This document shows, piece after piece, positions 13,301 to 21,508 of a stretch of 64,000 bases of DNA. The notes under the pieces were generated by a model that saw only the letters and a program-made list of their open reading frames with translations, searched no databases and was not told the origin of the DNA. Both the position numbers and the translations under genes were made by a program. The stretch's first letter is position 1, and every line of letters begins with the position of its first letter. This DNA is from Henricia sp. BOLD:AAB3569 (taxonomy: Eukaryota; Echinodermata; Asteroidea; Spinulosida; Echinasteridae): assembly GCA_037783545.1 (NCBI GenBank), contig JBBELK010000397.1:62001-126000 (forward strand), read 5' to 3'.

Positions 13301-15461
13301 TTCTTGTCAACTCATGAAAAACAAAATTGGGTCATTTCAAATAATACAATTGGCCTTAGGCCATGACTGCTGTTGTCTTGGCTCTGGTACTCTTTTGCAA
13401 TTCTTCCATAAACTGTTTGATTTTCTGATGGAAATGCCCTTTTCAAACTTGAAACGACCCCCCCCCCCCACCCCCACCCCCACCCCTACAACCCCCCACC
13501 CCCCTCCCCCCTTTACCTTCCACAAATGGCACTAGGAACCAAATTTCTGTCCTGCTATCTTTTCAAATCAGACTGCAAATCATTTATTGAATTTATTTTA
13601 GGACCCCACCTTCTTTGATGGCATTGTCCATATTGCGCGAGACGACCGTTCCCCTCGGTCTTCGCTGCCTACGCGACAACACTTCCTGTAAAGACAAATT
13701 TCAAGCCTTTTGTAATTCAAGGTGCATAAAAAAGCAAGGTTCCATTAACCCTAACACTCCTCAATCCTTCAAAATCAATACAATTTTACAAACACCCTAG
13801 GGATTTAAAGTTAAACTAAAGATTAATTGTTCATTTGTCATTAACCGCTAATAAATTTGTTACTGAATAGTTTAATACTAGTACAGTGAAACCTGCTCTT
13901 AAGGCCACCTCTATAAAGAGGCCACCTGTCTAAAGTGGCCAAATTTGTTCGGTCCCAAACAAGTTTGTACACAAACATATGGAGGTGAAACCTTGATATT
14001 AATGCCCCTCTCTAACGCGGCCAGTGGCCAGGGTACTAGGATTTCTGTGTGTACAATCATATGGCAGTTAAACCTGGATAATCTGGCCACACACGGCAAA
14101 TTGCCTCAATTAATCAAGCTACTCTGGGAAATTTTATGAGAAGTTTTAAAAATTGTTAGAAACTGAATTTTCAACTTTTTAATGAGGAAACCTTTAATAC
14201 ACTTCACTTTTAGCAGTTTTTCAACTATAGACAGGCACTGTGGTATGTTTTTTATGTTTGAATATTCCTGCATGTGTATGCTAAACCTCTATATAAGGGC
14301 CACCTGCTTATACTGGCCACATTTTGTCAGTCCCTTGGGTGGCCACTATATACAAGTTTCACTGTACCACATAAGACAAGTTTGTGGCTCGTCTCAATTA
14401 TAGTTTTAGATATTTGGGCAAAAGTAAAGTGGAGATCTCAAGTTTTCCAGCAAGTACAAAATCCTAGACAATGATATTTTGTTATTAACATTCCATAGGG
14501 AAGAAGGTTGGCGTATAGTGGTACTTTCCTCGCCTTCCGCCTCTGTGGCCCTGGTTCCAATCCCGACCAGGTCAATATGTGGATTGGGTTCTCAGTCCCT
14601 GCTTGATTCTGTGGGTTTTCCCAATACACAATTGTTTTTTCTGACCTCTAAAACTGAGCATTTCATCGTCGTCTTCTCTTCACAGGTTTCTTCAGGCTTA
14701 AAAGCGACAGTGACATTGACACTTTTGAGAAATCCTTGGCTTCAGTACCAGAAAGAATCAATAAAACAAAGAGTGATTATACATGTAAATTATACTTTTT
14801 AACATTTGTGACCGGCTCCAGCAAAACCCAACACTTGTGATGAAAATTCAAAATTTAAGTTTTGGTATCAGCTTAGTGTGCATACAAAAAGGTATCTTTT
14901 AAAACATGTTTGAGGAATTTCTGATAATTTTTGGCGAAGTTATGACCAATTAAAGTATGACAGATCAGAAAAAGTGAAATGGAGCTATTGGTCTTTAAAG
15001 TTTGACAAACTAGTTGATTATTAAATTTTTGTCAATAATATGAGGAATTTTGAGACAGTTTAAACAACAAAACAAATCTTGAATGTATCCCGATGTTGAT
15101 TCTGCCAAATTTTCAAGTTGGTCCCAGAGGCCATTTTTTAAGGTTGTGGGCCCATATCACGTAATGGGAAATGCCGAGAAGCGTCGGGTGGTGCCAGAGT
15201 CGGTCACATTTGTTCTCACATACTTACCATAACTTTCATCACCAGCACATTGGCAGCGGGCGAGGGACTCGCCAAAACTGACTGCTTTCTCTTCTTGCCT
15301 GAGAACATGACCACGACGAACCCCAGAGCAAACCCCACCACAGTGACCCCGACATAGACCAATATAGAGGTCACGTTGGTGAATTGAATAACTCCCAGCT
15401 GATATGAGACAGCCAGGATTGCAGCTAGGCCGCCGAGGGTGTATACATTCACGTAGCCCAT
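1161..15461 (-). CDS. SNX25: Sorting nexin 25-like gene, N-terminal part (9 exons; 3' end outside window)
   Basis: Coding exons, in transcript order: 15461-15228, 13685-13610, 12876-12792, 12461-12404, 6519-6446, 5605-5436, 4309-4123, 3270-3123, 1372-1161. They join in frame (intron phases 0,1,2,0,2,1,2,0,2) into 414 codons plus two bases, and the remainder lies left of base 1. The product starts with two hydrophobic segments (about residues 8-25 and 32-52), then a PXA domain (about 97-290), a basic linker ending RNLKRYINQ (336-344), and the beginning of an RGS domain at [19 protein letters not shown] (386-404). This order, and the motifs [15 protein letters not shown] and YEEFIKMIN, match SNX25, a membrane-anchored endosomal sorting nexin linked in mammals to degradation of TGF-beta receptors. 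The PX and nexin-C domains are expected beyond the window. The start is the first in-frame ATG, directly before the hydrophobic region. SNX13 and SNX14 share the domain order but fit the motifs less well. Confidence 0.92.
1470..1600. repeat. (ACTCGG)n-type hexamer tract
   Basis: Repeats of GGACTCGGACTC with scattered changes. The same hexamer recurs at 2424-2560. Both lie in the SNX25 intron between exons 8 and 9, flanking the LINE fragment. Confidence 0.8.
1665..2162 (-). mobile_element. Non-LTR retrotransposon fragment, internally deleted
   Basis: Minus-strand translation from about 2162 gives reverse-transcriptase motifs [27 protein letters not shown] and, after a frame change, [20 protein letters not shown] and [11 protein letters not shown] (RT blocks 1 to 3, ending at the catalytic F-V-D). 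From about 1870 the sequence jumps to the element's C-terminus: [35 protein letters not shown] and LDDETVEWL. The middle of the RT domain, including the YxDD region, is deleted. It is a dead copy. The clade (Jockey/CR1/I-like) cannot be fixed by eye. Confidence 0.88.
2424..2560. repeat. (ACTCGG)n-type hexamer tract, second
   Basis: The same GGACTC hexamer as at 1470-1600, with interruptions such as TGTTTGCTGG. Short open frames here are low-complexity artefacts. Confidence 0.8.
2618..2880. mobile_element. Short inverted-repeat element with GGAATTGATTCCC core
   Basis: Shares an extended, diverged match with 5018-5250: GAATTGATTCCCATTGT, GCAACTCCAGGAAATGCCCA, and an ending GAATCAAATTCAATTGGAGT. 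It is a two-copy repeat; the ends are not exactly defined. Confidence 0.6.
3123..3270 (-). CDS. SNX25: SNX25 exon 8: PXA-RGS linker
   Basis: Residues 295-344. A helix ([18 protein letters not shown]) is followed by a Lys/Ser-rich linker and [15 protein letters not shown], nearly identical to the human SNX25 linker. The acceptor is TTATCAG and the donor CAG|GTGAGA, phase 0. Confidence 0.94.
3303..4098. repeat. 12-bp minisatellite in SNX25 intron 7
   Basis: About 65 imperfect copies of GTCGCGTCAGAA (positions 6, 7 and 10 vary most: G/A, T/C, G/A). Because the unit contains no stop codon, both strands show long open frames (228 and 237 codons, Ala/Ser/Val/Glu or Ala/Thr/Ser/Asp-rich). These are not genes. 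The array fills almost the whole intron between SNX25 exons 8 and 7, ending about 25 bp from the exon 7 donor and starting about 33 bp before the exon 8 acceptor. Confidence 0.95.
4123..4309 (-). CDS. SNX25: SNX25 exon 7: end of PXA domain
   Basis: Residues 233-294 plus two bases. [19 protein letters not shown] and [18 protein letters not shown] are the most diagnostic SNX25 stretches here. The acceptor is TGTCACAG and the donor AAG|GTTTGT, phase 2. The 12-bp minisatellite ends about 25 bp downstream of this donor. Confidence 0.95.
4413..4802. mobile_element. Family B MITE, copy a
   Basis: Ends TTTAAAGGCAGTATACATGA and the inverted equivalent ending GCCTTTAA. The interior carries repeated CGCCCCAAAACCACTTCG modules. 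Other copies lie at 25414, 35303, 40977, 57205 and 59771. Confidence 0.88.
5018..5250. mobile_element. Second copy of the GGAATTGATTCCC element
   Basis: Matches 2618-2880 along most of its length (GATTCCCATTATATTGGCGA, then GGTATCAAATCTGAATGGAA). It lies in SNX25 intron 6. Confidence 0.55.
5436..5605 (-). CDS. SNX25: SNX25 exon 6: PXA domain
   Basis: Residues 176-232 plus one base. It contains [20 protein letters not shown] and [23 protein letters not shown] helices matching the SNX25 pattern (LPS..V...SLR..LAEIL). The acceptor is CCTTTCAG and the donor TGCG|GTGGTT, phase 1. Confidence 0.92.
5640..6440. other. SNX25 intron 5, little recognised
   Basis: Contains a small inverted repeat at 5712-5763 (GTTAATGAAGCATGCGTT and its complement). 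No coding signal was seen on either strand. Confidence 0.6.
6446..6519 (-). CDS. SNX25: SNX25 exon 5: PXA domain
   Basis: Residues 152-175 plus two bases; [20 protein letters not shown]. The acceptor is GTCAACAG and the donor AA|GTGAGT, phase 2. The intron before it is about 5.9 kb and carries the nested transposon complex at 7356-11226. Confidence 0.9.
6666..7267. mobile_element. Family H MITE interrupted by a family A MITE
   Basis: The outer halves (6666-6711 and 7145-7267) match the family H copies at 31490-31643 and 33447-33608: AATAGACT...ACGTCATCTT at the left, GCAACCCACGTCACACTT...GTCTATA at the right. The inner 433 bp is the family A element. Confidence 0.75.
6712..7144. mobile_element. 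Family A MITE, copy 1
   Basis: Ends CAATGCATAGTTCCGA and TCGGAACTATGCATTG. Four other copies lie at 17419, 32505, 44649 and 49502. Internally conserved stretches include CACAGATTCATTGGAGAAAA (inverted here) and the CCAATCA-type segment. Non-coding. Confidence 0.9.
8800..8998. other. Unexplained CpG-rich patch inside the 2.58-kb element
   Basis: The surrounding DNA is A+T-rich, yet this patch is open on both strands: 68 codons plus, and about 50 codons minus, starting [20 protein letters not shown]. It contains inverted motifs (GTAGCACAC twice, CACGTG). It might be a captured host fragment or another small MITE. I do not recognise a protein. Confidence 0.3.
9096..9482. mobile_element. Family C MITE, copy 1 (nested)
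   Basis: Contains CTTCCCACTAGCACTTTTGT and CGCAAATGTTGC on the left and GCAACATTTGCGACGGAAGT on the right, with the CGCGCGCAGCGCCCTCTGTT centre. Other copies lie at 47235, 51118, 56045 and 58652. Confidence 0.8.
10590..11226 (-). mobile_element. Second Tc1-like element, deletion derivative
   Basis: Ends CTGACACACTTTAGAAA and TTTCTAAAGTGTGTCAG, flanked by TA at 10588-10589 and 11227-11228. On the minus strand 10756-10661 encodes [20 protein letters not shown] and [12 protein letters not shown], the N-terminal helix-turn-helix of a Tc1-like transposase. The catalytic part is missing. Confidence 0.87.
11229..11446 (+). mobile_element. SINE-1, 5'-truncated copy
   Basis: Matches the 3' part of the tRNA-derived SINEs at 27978 and 59846 from CGGAAGGGATGTAAAGCCGT through CTTGCGAGTGACAGTGCAAT to an A-rich (AATAAT) tail. 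Confidence 0.85.
11520..11945. repeat. Interspersed 20-bp-type repeats (CCTAATAAAAATGGTTCTCG)
   Basis: Repeated variants of CCTAATAAAAATGGTTCTCG and of GTCGCCCTAATAG. The same vocabulary occurs inverted at 62466-62660. It appears to be a degenerate repeat element. The 126-codon frame here is not protein-like. Confidence 0.65.
11985..12333 (+). mobile_element. SINE-2, tRNA-derived, with (TTA)n tail
   Basis: The tRNA-like head holds an A-box-like GTGGTCTAGTGGGTATGAAG and B box GGTTCGAGCCC, followed by CTGGGCAAGGCACTTAATCC and TATGGGAAGCTGTTAT. It ends in a TTATTATTATT tract at 12308-12333. Head and body organisation is that of a Pol III SINE. Confidence 0.82.
12404..12461 (-). CDS. SNX25: SNX25 exon 4: PXA domain
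   Basis: Residues 132-151, [19 protein letters not shown]. This corresponds to the PXA helix that in human SNX25 reads EDFWEIARQLHHRLSHVD. The acceptor is TTCTGCAG and the donor ACC|GTAAGT, phase 0. Confidence 0.92.
12618..12721. repeat. Near-perfect 46-bp hairpin
   Basis: The arm GGCGGATCCAGCCTCATTAA at 12618-12663 is repeated inverted at 12676-12721 with two or three mismatches and a 12-bp loop. One diverged arm also appears near 28817-28855. Confidence 0.85.
12792..12876 (-). CDS. SNX25: SNX25 exon 3: start of PXA domain
   Basis: Residues 104-131 plus two bases. It reads [20 protein letters not shown], the conserved opening of a PXA domain (R-D-[YF]-V/I-L-S-W-Y). The acceptor is TCGTGCAG and the donor GA|GTGAGT, phase 2. 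Confidence 0.93.
13012..13365. mobile_element. Family E MITE, copy 1
   Basis: Left AAAGGCGCTATGTATCATTT; the right end lies near CAATTGGCCTTAGG. The full inverted counterpart is at 53083-53455; partial copies are at 52318-52515 and 62185-62355. The inner sequence CTTGTCAACTCATGAAAAAC is shared. Confidence 0.75.
13447..13513. repeat. C-rich tract
   Basis: CCCCCCCCCACCCCC and similar runs. The G-rich minus strand is the transcribed sense of SNX25 and could form a G-quadruplex about 100 bp downstream of exon 2. Confidence 0.7.
13610..13685 (-). CDS. SNX25: SNX25 exon 2
   Basis: Residues 79-103 plus one base. The exon is arginine-rich and ends NMDNAIKE, the residues that lead into the first PXA helix. 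The acceptor is TTTACAG and the donor G|GTGGGG, phase 1. It joins in frame to exon 3. Confidence 0.88.
13881..14366. mobile_element. Inverted-repeat element with GTACAGTGAAAC ends
   Basis: Starts GTACAGTGAAACCTGC and ends inverted GTTTCACTGTAC. Internal repeats of the phrase AAGGCCACCT/AGTGGCC occur at several points, including 14290-14345. It lies in SNX25 intron 1 and is non-coding. Confidence 0.7.
14500..14775 (+). mobile_element. SINE-3, tRNA-derived
   Basis: The head contains TTGGCGTATAGTGG (A-box-like) and GGTTCCAATCCC (B box). The body runs TGGATTGGGTTCTCAGTCCC, and the 3' end (GAGAAATCCTTGGCTTCAGT, then CCAGAAAGAA) is shared with SINE-1. Part of it recurs at 28850-28940. Confidence 0.7.
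14776..15227. other. SNX25 intron 1, proximal part
   Basis: No gene or clear repeat boundary. TGTGACCGGCTCCAGC at 14808 is roughly inverted near 15190-15212 (GTGCCAGAGTCGGTCACA), so a further MITE of about 400 bp may occupy most of the stretch. Confidence 0.45.
15228..15461 (-). CDS. SNX25: SNX25 exon 1: start codon and membrane segments
   Basis: Residues 1-78. [20 protein letters not shown] opens a first hydrophobic helix. A second (about 32-52) is followed by the basic stretch SGKKRKQ (54-60), as at a cytosolic membrane edge. The exon ends ATG|GTAAGT, phase 0. The frame stays open 5' of the ATG but holds no earlier ATG, so that part is taken as 5' UTR. Confidence 0.88.
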
Positions 15462-15617
15462 GGTGATCTTGGTGGTGTAGTGCTGAGGTGTCGAATTTGA
15501 CCCTTGCTTCAGTTCTGAAGTCTGACGAACTTGTGAAGAGGCAACATTTGAGTTACAGTACTTCAATTTTCCATGTTCTAGAAATCAACTAAAAAGGTGA
15601 AAAACAAACAAATAAAT

Positions 15618-15641
15618 AAACACACACACACACACACACAC
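15618..15641. repeat. (CA)n microsatellite
   Basis: ACACACAC repeat about 150 bp upstream of the SNX25 start codon on the non-template side; within the likely promoter or 5' UTR. Confidence 0.85.
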
Positions 15642-15810
15642 CCATACTTGTATTTGCCGGCAATCGTGGACCTAACTCGATTTACCTTATAATGTAGGAA
15701 ATAATTTCTTTAATGACACTTAACTAAATTGTACTTTACTGTAGAAAATAATTTTTTTAATGACACCAACTTGTTTTACCTAAAGCTAGAGAGATGAAAT
15801 TTAACCTAAA

Positions 15811-15846
15811 ATGGTTCTCAAATCTATATAGGTTTGAGAACCAATA
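15811..15846. repeat. Short palindrome GGTTCTCAAA-TTTGAGAACC
   Basis: GGTTCTCAAATCTATATAGG and its inverse. The same palindrome occurs at 17329-17425 and 17866-17907, so it is a very small mobile or hairpin element. Confidence 0.7.
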
Positions 15847-16055
15847 ATAATTGGCTGTTCCGACTCGAGTTGGAACAGCCTTTGTTTTCGTTATTCTTTT
15901 CCTTCTTCCATTTTTTTCAGACGCTATTTCGGGCACTTGCACATTGATGATTGACTTCAAACTTCACATGGACATTGGTCACTATGTGAAGTAGTGCACA
16001 GTACTAATGACGTAATGATGACGTCATCACGTGTCAGATTAAAGGCGTATGAAGT

Positions 16056-17260
16056 TTAATAAATTAAATATTCAAAAATCAATAAAAAATCAACCGTTTG
16101 ACCTACGATCTTGATTCCTTCGCCATATACGATGACTAACAAAGGTCTTTGAGATGCGCACACCCCTTGACCTTTGACCTCGTTTCCTATTGGTCTAACA
16201 GATTTTGCCTTGCCATTTGAAAGTGGTGCAAGATATTTGGACAAAGTCACTTGTGTTACACTTCGACTAGGGTGGGGTATCTAAAAAATATTTTTGTGAC
16301 CTTTGACCTTGCTCACTTCCGGTCGAAACCGGAAGTGGCCCTTAGTTTGAAAGTGAAAGGAGGTATTGAGATGGGGTCAATGGTGTTATTACCAGAGGCC
16401 CTTAAGCTTTCCAAAAATATAAGTGATGACGTCATCGTACGAAATAGCGCCCTCTACCGACAAGATGATTACGTAATTAAATATTCAAAAATCAATAAAA
16501 AATCAACTGTTTGACCTACGATCTTGATTCCTGTGGCATATACGATCACTAACAAATGTCTTTAAGATGCGCACAGGGCTTGACCTTTGACCTCGTTTCC
16601 TATTGGTCTAACAGATTTTGCCTTGCCATTTGAAAGTGGTACAAGATATCTGGATGTGGTCAACTGTATTACACTTGGACCTAGGGTGGTGTATCCAAAA
16701 AATATGGCCGTGACCTTTGACCTTGCTCACTTCCGGTCGAAACCGGAAGTGGCCCTTAGTTTGAAAGTGAAAGGAGGTATTGAGATAGGGTCAATGGTGT
16801 TATTACCAGAGGCCCTTAAGCTTTCCAAAAATATAAGTGATGACGTCATCGTAGGAAATAGCGCCCTCTAGCGACAAGATGATTACGTAATTAAATATTC
16901 AAAAATCAATAAAAAATCTACCGTTTGACCTACAAATTTGATTCCTTCTGCATATACGATCACTAACAAATGTCTTTAAGATGCGCACATGGCTTGACCT
17001 TTGACCTCGTTTCCTATTGGTCAAACAGATTTTGCCTTGCCATTTGAAAGGGGTACAATATATCACGATGGGGTCAACTGTGTTACACTTCGACTAGGGT
17101 GGGGTATCCAAACATATAGCAACACCTTTGACCTTCCCTACATGTCAGATTAAAGTGGCATGTAATAATATTCAATATTTAAATATCGATAAAAACTCAA
17201 CCGTTTGACATACGATCGTGATTTCTTCATATACAATCACTAACAAAGGTCATCCCGAAC
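16056..17260. repeat. Satellite array, unit about 414 bp, roughly three copies
   Basis: AATTAAATATTCAAAAATCA recurs at 16062, 16475 and 16889, with a diverged fourth start near 17172. Each full unit carries two TGACCTTTGACCT motifs (16168, 16297; 16581, 16711; 16995), the palindrome CTTCCGGTCGAAACCGGAAG and a TGACGTCA. Open frames of 87 and 94 codons repeat with the unit and are not considered genes. The array lies about 600 bp upstream of the SNX25 start codon. Confidence 0.9.
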
Positions 17261-17328
17261 ACCACATATGTTTATAAAAAGGAGGGGAACAGCCATGTGT
17301 TCGTTTTCAACGAACACATTTCTAGTTA

Positions 17329-17425
17329 TAGTTGGTTCTCAAACCTATATACATGTAGGTTTGAGAACTAGTAATTGGTTCTCAAACCTATATAGGTTTG
17401 AGAACCAATTCTCAAACCTACATAG
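17329..17425. repeat. Tandem palindromes of the GGTTCTCAAACCTATATAGG type
   Basis: Two or three adjacent copies of the palindrome also seen at 15811 and 17866, directly abutting the left end of a family A element. Confidence 0.75.
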
Positions 17426-17866
17426 TTCCGAGATTGCCCAGTTAACCCCGCCCCCTTGGATATTGTTGCTATGTGCTCACAAGCCATCGCAAAAAAATGG
17501 CGAGACTACATACAAAGCAACGGTACTCGGCATGGAAAGCACAGATTCATTGGAGAAAACCCAAAGGTATTTATGTTTTGAGGTCGACAGTTACCGTAGC
17601 ACACACTGAGCGAAGGGCAAGTAATCAATGCAGGGATGACATATCTTTCATAAAAATGCGCTTTCCTACCTTTGAACAGCGAATCGCCCGACATTGAAAC
17701 CAAAATTCACCCGGTCACTGGCGCATACAACATACAAACTGTATGGGCAGAACATCGCGGATTGTTTGTGATATTGCATCATTTTGACCTTTGTGGGCGC
17801 CGTCTGCCAGCCCTGTTGTGATTGGTCGCGGGTTCAGCTTGATTGACAGGTCGGAACTATGCATTA
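17419..17866. mobile_element. Family A MITE, copy 2
   Basis: Left end ACATAGTTCCGAGATTGCCC, right end GACAGGTCGGAACTATGCAT. The interior matches copy 4 (44649) closely, including CATGGAAAGCACAGATTCAT. Confidence 0.88.
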
Positions 17867-18213
17867 TAGTTGGTTCTCAAACCTATATAGGTTTGAGAAC
17901 CAACTATAATTAGGTCTCAAAATAAAAGAAATAAGTTTCAGTTGTTCTGAAGAGATAACTTAGGCCACAAAGGGGTTACAAATAGTGTGACAACATGCCT
18001 TTCTAAAAATCCTGTGTACAAATTTCCAATATACGCTCGTAACCAGGACGGCCTAAAATGTAACAAAAGTGCCCACCCGGTTACGAGCGTATATTGGAAA
18101 TTTGTACACAGGGTTTTTAGAAAGGCATGTTGTCACACTATTTGTAACCCTTTCTAGGCCTGTTATCTCTTCAGAACAACTTAAACTTATTTCTTTTATT
18201 TTGAGACCAGACA
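17866..18213. repeat. Palindrome followed by a long hairpin element
   Basis: 17866-17907 is the ATAGTTGGTTCTCAAACC palindrome. 17914-18040 (GTCTCAAAATAAAAGAAATA...) is repeated inverted at 18080-18209 with few differences; the loop is about 40 bp. A transcript would fold into an almost fully paired hairpin of about 130 bp. Confidence 0.85.
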
Positions 18214-19064
18214 AAAGTATTTCCTCGTAAATATGGTCTGTGTTGCCAAAATGCCCCCTTTACTGTGGAAAGACCCATATATGTACTAGATTCACTATAC
18301 GATAACTCTGCCTATATCAAGTATAAAACACATCATCTGGTATGGTGCAATATACACGAGCCAACATAGCTTGCGAGAAATTTGAGAAAGTTAAAACAAA
18401 TTTAACTTCCTCAAAGAAAAGTGGTTTACTTTTGTGTGCTTGTATCGTTTTGCTCCAAAAATAAAAAAAACATACTGACCATCATAACATTTTGACAGCA
18501 AATTAAAAAGATAATCCCCTACCCACCCTAAATACAATTAGTAACAGCAAACATAGCTTTCTTTTTTTTCCCAGTATGCATAGAGTAAACTCAAAACCTA
18601 ACCATTTTCAGAAAATCACGTGGAAATGAAGAAATGGCATAAACTAATAAAGCCACATTACAGAACATTTAGAGTCTTCGATCCTCATACCAAAATGCCT
18701 GCTTACTCGGTTGTTGCGACTTCAATTTAACTAGCTCCCCGAATTAAATACTATTATAACTAGCTGCATAACATTGAGCACACACACAGCAACATGCAAC
18801 GTGTTTTGAGACACGTCTGCACAAAACACACCTATTTTTGTACACAAACAGAACAAGTCACTCATGTAAAGAAATCCAATGAAAAAACCTCAACCTTCTG
18901 CTCATTCATGCACGTAATTCTTTTGACAAAAACTTAAACTGTTCGCATGGGCAATGATTTGTAAATGGAGAATTTAGAAGGAAATCATTTTGCAGTACAG
19001 AATTTTGCATTACAGTGCTTGTAAGCACAGGAAGTTATGGGACAAAAACAGGCAGTTTTGAATC
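18214..19064. other. Intergenic, no feature recognised
   Basis: A+T-rich DNA between SNX25 and COMMD5 with no convincing ORF or repeat ends. Confidence 0.55.
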
Positions 19065-19065
19065 T

Positions 19066-19509
19066 TTATGCGTGTTTCTATTGAGAACCATTTACCGGAT
19101 AATGCCAGAAAAGACGGAAAATGTGCTCAGTAGAAACAGGTCTTATCCGCTATTTTCCGGTAAATGGCGGGGAAGATTTTCCCCAGCAATTTTTCTTCTC
19201 GAGGAAGGAAAATGTCCGGGAATTTATCCGGTAAGCGCCAATAGAAACATACACCGTTCCGCCCGAGTGCGCATACAGGGGAGAAAATGTAAACATGTGA
19301 CCGCACAATGACTGATCCAATGCACGTGCTTGATCCCTGCATGTGACCTTTACCAGGCAAATCCACGAAGCGTGATGGAAGGCCAGCAAGCTCGGCTATT
19401 TTCTGGATAGAGCGGCTCAGTAGAAACTTCGCATTGCCCGCTATTTACCGGCATGTTACTGGTAAATGGGTTTACCGGTAAAATTCCGGATCTTCAATAG
19501 AAACACGCT
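19066..19509. mobile_element. Inverted-repeat element with GCGTGTTTCTATTGA ends
   Basis: GCGTGTTTCTATTGA at 19069 is inverted as TCAATAGAAACACGC at 19493. Internal phrases TTTACCGG, CTATTTTCCGG and CAGTAGAAAC are repeated several times in both orientations. Overlapping frames of 79-98 codons follow from this and are not genes. Confidence 0.7.
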
Positions 19510-19649
19510 TATTGACATCCTGCCAACATTTCTATTATTTATCTTTTTGTTCTAACACTTCCCGTTAGCAGATATTTGTAACAGACTTTCAAGGCCGACT
19601 TTGGCAAACATTTTTCATTTTTTGGTCTGTCAAAGTTACCTTAAAGGGC

Positions 19650-21508
19650 CCCTTATTTTATCGATGAAATCTATGCTTTAAAATCAAAAAAATCCTATTT
19701 GAGGCTTGTTTTGGGGGTTAAAACAAAGGTTTTTAGTTTTTATGCTAATGTAATATGCATATATTCATGACCATGGTCATGATGTCACAAGCAACGTGTT
19801 AGCTAGCGAGCCGTGCAAGCCGTGTTAGCACGGCCGGTTGTGATGAAATCACGGGCAAAATTTTTCAGCACGACTTGGTCAAAGCCGTGCGTAAACTCTG
19901 AGGGATGTCAACCACGCGCGGATAATTCTCTCACAAGAAGCATTAAGTGTTTCGATATCGAGGATGGAAAAGTTGTACATGTAAAATTGGTACCATCGTA
20001 AAGCTGATTAATTGAAACTATCTTTAGTAGTTAATAAATTTACCATACATAAATTTTCTCTAGTGAAAAAAGAACCACAGAGAATTCATGGCAAACAATT
20101 AATTCATTCTGATTTGCACGTACGGTACGGCCGACCAAAAACAGCTCTCGATACGGTACAGACGGCCCAGCTGGTCCTCCTGGCGCCAGAACGTGCCTAG
20201 TCTGGTTTCCGGACCATAAGATTCTTGGCTTTAGTGGGGCGGTAACCAGTCCAACTCATGCTGATCACTGTTTTGTTAACTTGAACATCATTGGCCAGAA
20301 TTTACTACCAACAGGTCATACTATTTTTATCAGCCAATCAGCATGCGTTTTACAACACGAGTTGGCCTCTTACTCTGAAAGGGAAATCCCCTGCATGAGA
20401 AATCCCCTGCATGAGAAATCCCCTGCACATACATGACATAGCTGGGTTGTCGGTCGTAATTTTTGTGATCGTTTTTTTCGTGCATCGCAGCAACCAGCTT
20501 GATCTACATTTTTATGGAAAATATCGTCAACTCCCATGGATAATGTGCGGTATGGAAAGGAATTTAGTACATGTACGTTCATGTAGTTGATCATGGCTTC
20601 AAACCTTGTGTGCAAAACATGAGGCAGACTGAAATTTTTTTAGGAAGTGTTTCCACACAAAATATTAAAAAATTTCACTCAAAATTTTCGAGTTTTTCCA
20701 TCAAATCTGCACTCACCAATGCTTTATTACATGTATTAGTCCTAGTCTTTTAAAGTTTTTGTTTAAAACAAAATTGTTTACATGTAGCTTAGTTCAAGAC
20801 CCCAGACTAAATGCACTAGAAAACTTGTTGTAAAGTCACAAATTTTCCCGGGGCCCTTAAGTGGGCCCCGGACACCACGCCGTGGCTTCGCAGGTTATCG
20901 AGTCGTTACAGAATTGGGCCCCCACACATTTTCAATCAACTTGGGGAGAACCCTGTCATCTACAATAGCCAGAGCTTCCAGGACCCTTAAGCGGGCGCTG
21001 GACTCCGGCAGTGACTTCGCGCTGCTTCGGACACATTTTTTTTTACTTTACAAAGTTGCACTCCCACTTTTTCAATTTGCACTCCCACTTTCTCAATTCC
21101 TGGCTAAAACACTGGTCACAAGAGGCAAACACTGGAAAATCACATTCACCTTTTTTCTCAAACGTCCTAGAACTTTTGTAATCCATGACTGTTTGAGTTT
21201 GTTCTACATCCTGTTGTAAGCCATGACAAAACTGGGGGAAAAAAATGCAGCAATTTGCCACAAGTCCAACTTGAAGTCTATGTTTTTTCTTAACTTTTCT
21301 TTTCTATCTTTCTTACGTGATGCACTCCAAACAGTGCCCTCTGTCTATAGTTTATTGCAATGAAATCTTCAAAGTTGAAAAAGGCTACCTTTTATTGATT
21401 TTACATGCAAACGAACAATAGCATGTCTTGCTGAACAAGTAATCCATCATATGAAGCAAAGATTAGGCAAAAAGTTGTCTAGCATGTCATGGGCCCTTTA
21501 AAGAAACA
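19650..21508. mobile_element. Family F element, long copy, probably composite
   Basis: Left TTAAAGGGCCCCTTATTTTA, right inverted ATGGGCCCTTTAAAG. Left-end sequence matches 52515-53082 and 59005-59398 in inverse (GATTTTAACCCCCCAAACAA). The interior (about 20000-21300) differs from those copies, probably because of other insertions; a 17-bp direct repeat GAAATCCCCTGCATGA lies at 20381-20426. Confidence 0.6.

Noticed and set aside
15462-15566. N-terminal extension of SNX25
   Set aside because: The frame is open, but no ATG precedes the one at 15461, and family members begin near the hydrophobic segment.
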